Below are positions 17,786-18,052 of a DNA stretch of 18,052 bases, one piece after another. A program made the position numbers and the translations under genes. Within the stretch, counting starts at the first letter, position 1. Each line of letters begins with the position of its first letter. The notes beneath the pieces are model-generated. The model was given only the letters and a program-made list of their open reading frames with translations. It did not search any database and had not been told where the DNA came from. The stretch is from positions 2,223-20,274 of the forward strand of contig MU621392.1 in assembly GCA_025399215.1 (NCBI GenBank). Reading direction: 5' to 3'. This DNA is from Globomyces pollinis-pini. Lineage: Eukaryota > Chytridiomycota > Chytridiomycetes > Rhizophydiales > Globomycetaceae.

Positions 17786-18003
17786 ATCTAATCTAAAATT
17801 AGAGATCTAATGTAATATTAGATTCAATTCAGTTGAGTGTCTAATCTAATTCTAATTTGAGTACGGTTGTCTATCTCCGATAACCCTGATGTCTAGGAAT
17901 CTAATATTAGACGCACTTGAGTTGTCTAATCTAATTCTAATCTAAGTTGAAAAAATTGAATAGAATCGAATATTAGATTAGATTTTGAGATCAAATCTAA
18001 CAT
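17786..18003. repeat. AT-rich repeat cluster built on TCTAAT/ATTAGA
   Basis: The word TCTAAT and its complement ATTAGA recur many times. GTCTAATCTAATTCTAAT is repeated exactly at 17839-17856 and 17924-17941, within a longer related segment (85-base offset). TCTAATATTAGA at 17900-17911 is a perfect palindrome, and TTAGATTT...AAATCTAA at 17978-18000 forms a short hairpin. It may be satellite-like or the edge of a mobile element continuing beyond the window. Confidence 0.65.
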
Positions 18004-18052
18004 TGGCGCCAACCTTACTGATAATTTCACCAAATCGCTTGAGCGTTCCGTG

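Noticed and set aside
1..18052. tRNA, rRNA and CRISPR features
   Set aside because: I saw no B-box/TTC-loop cloverleaf, no rRNA segments and no regularly spaced repeats on either strand.

Overview
This window looks like nuclear DNA of a compact, AT-rich microbial eukaryote, most plausibly a zoosporic (flagellated) fungus or close relative. Three observations support that. The genes are spliceosomal and packed with introns of only about 24-37 nt, with GT...AG ends and often a CTAAT/CTAAC branch site. Mitochondrial Hsp60 and Hsp10 carry eukaryotic features. One multi-exon gene resembles the flagellar protein CFAP119 (DUF4464 family). The lineage cannot be fixed from the sequence alone. I rebuilt the gene models by joining reading frames across these tiny introns.

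Left part (1-4500, mostly minus strand): an inverted repeat at 64-201, a secreted phosphoesterase (phospholipase C / acid phosphatase superfamily, 267-1857), a degenerate direct duplication in the intergenic DNA (2069-2453), an unrecognised protein with a mitochondrial-presequence-like N-terminus (2615-3392), and a monoacylglycerol-lipase-type hydrolase (3576-4495).

Middle (4500-10220): the CFAP119-like gene (5057-6040, plus), then a second monoacylglycerol-lipase-like gene on the opposite strand (6452-7383), an unexplained open stretch (7386-7712), and a head-to-head Hsp60/Hsp10 pair. The pair shares a 122-bp promoter with a perfect heat-shock element. Hsp60 and Hsp10 are partner subunits of the mitochondrial chaperonin, so divergent co-regulation makes sense.

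Right part (10463-17204, minus): a tandem array of four intact paralogues, each predicted to be a seven-transmembrane protein with an extracellular N-terminus and a Ser/Thr-rich basic cytosolic tail. I do not recognise the family. The tail lies on a separate last exon behind a 24-nt intron. The intron's branch-site TAA is an in-frame stop, so a naive reading frame ends there and misses the tail. Between copies 3 and 4 there is a decayed fifth-copy end and a truncated fragment resembling the first two helices of a class-A receptor. Large stretches of flanking DNA were duplicated with the genes. The window ends in AT-rich repeats built on TCTAAT/ATTAGA (about 17786-18003).

The most interesting object is the orphan 7TM array with its conserved stop-containing micro-intron. 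All protein identifications rest on motif recognition by eye; no database was searched.
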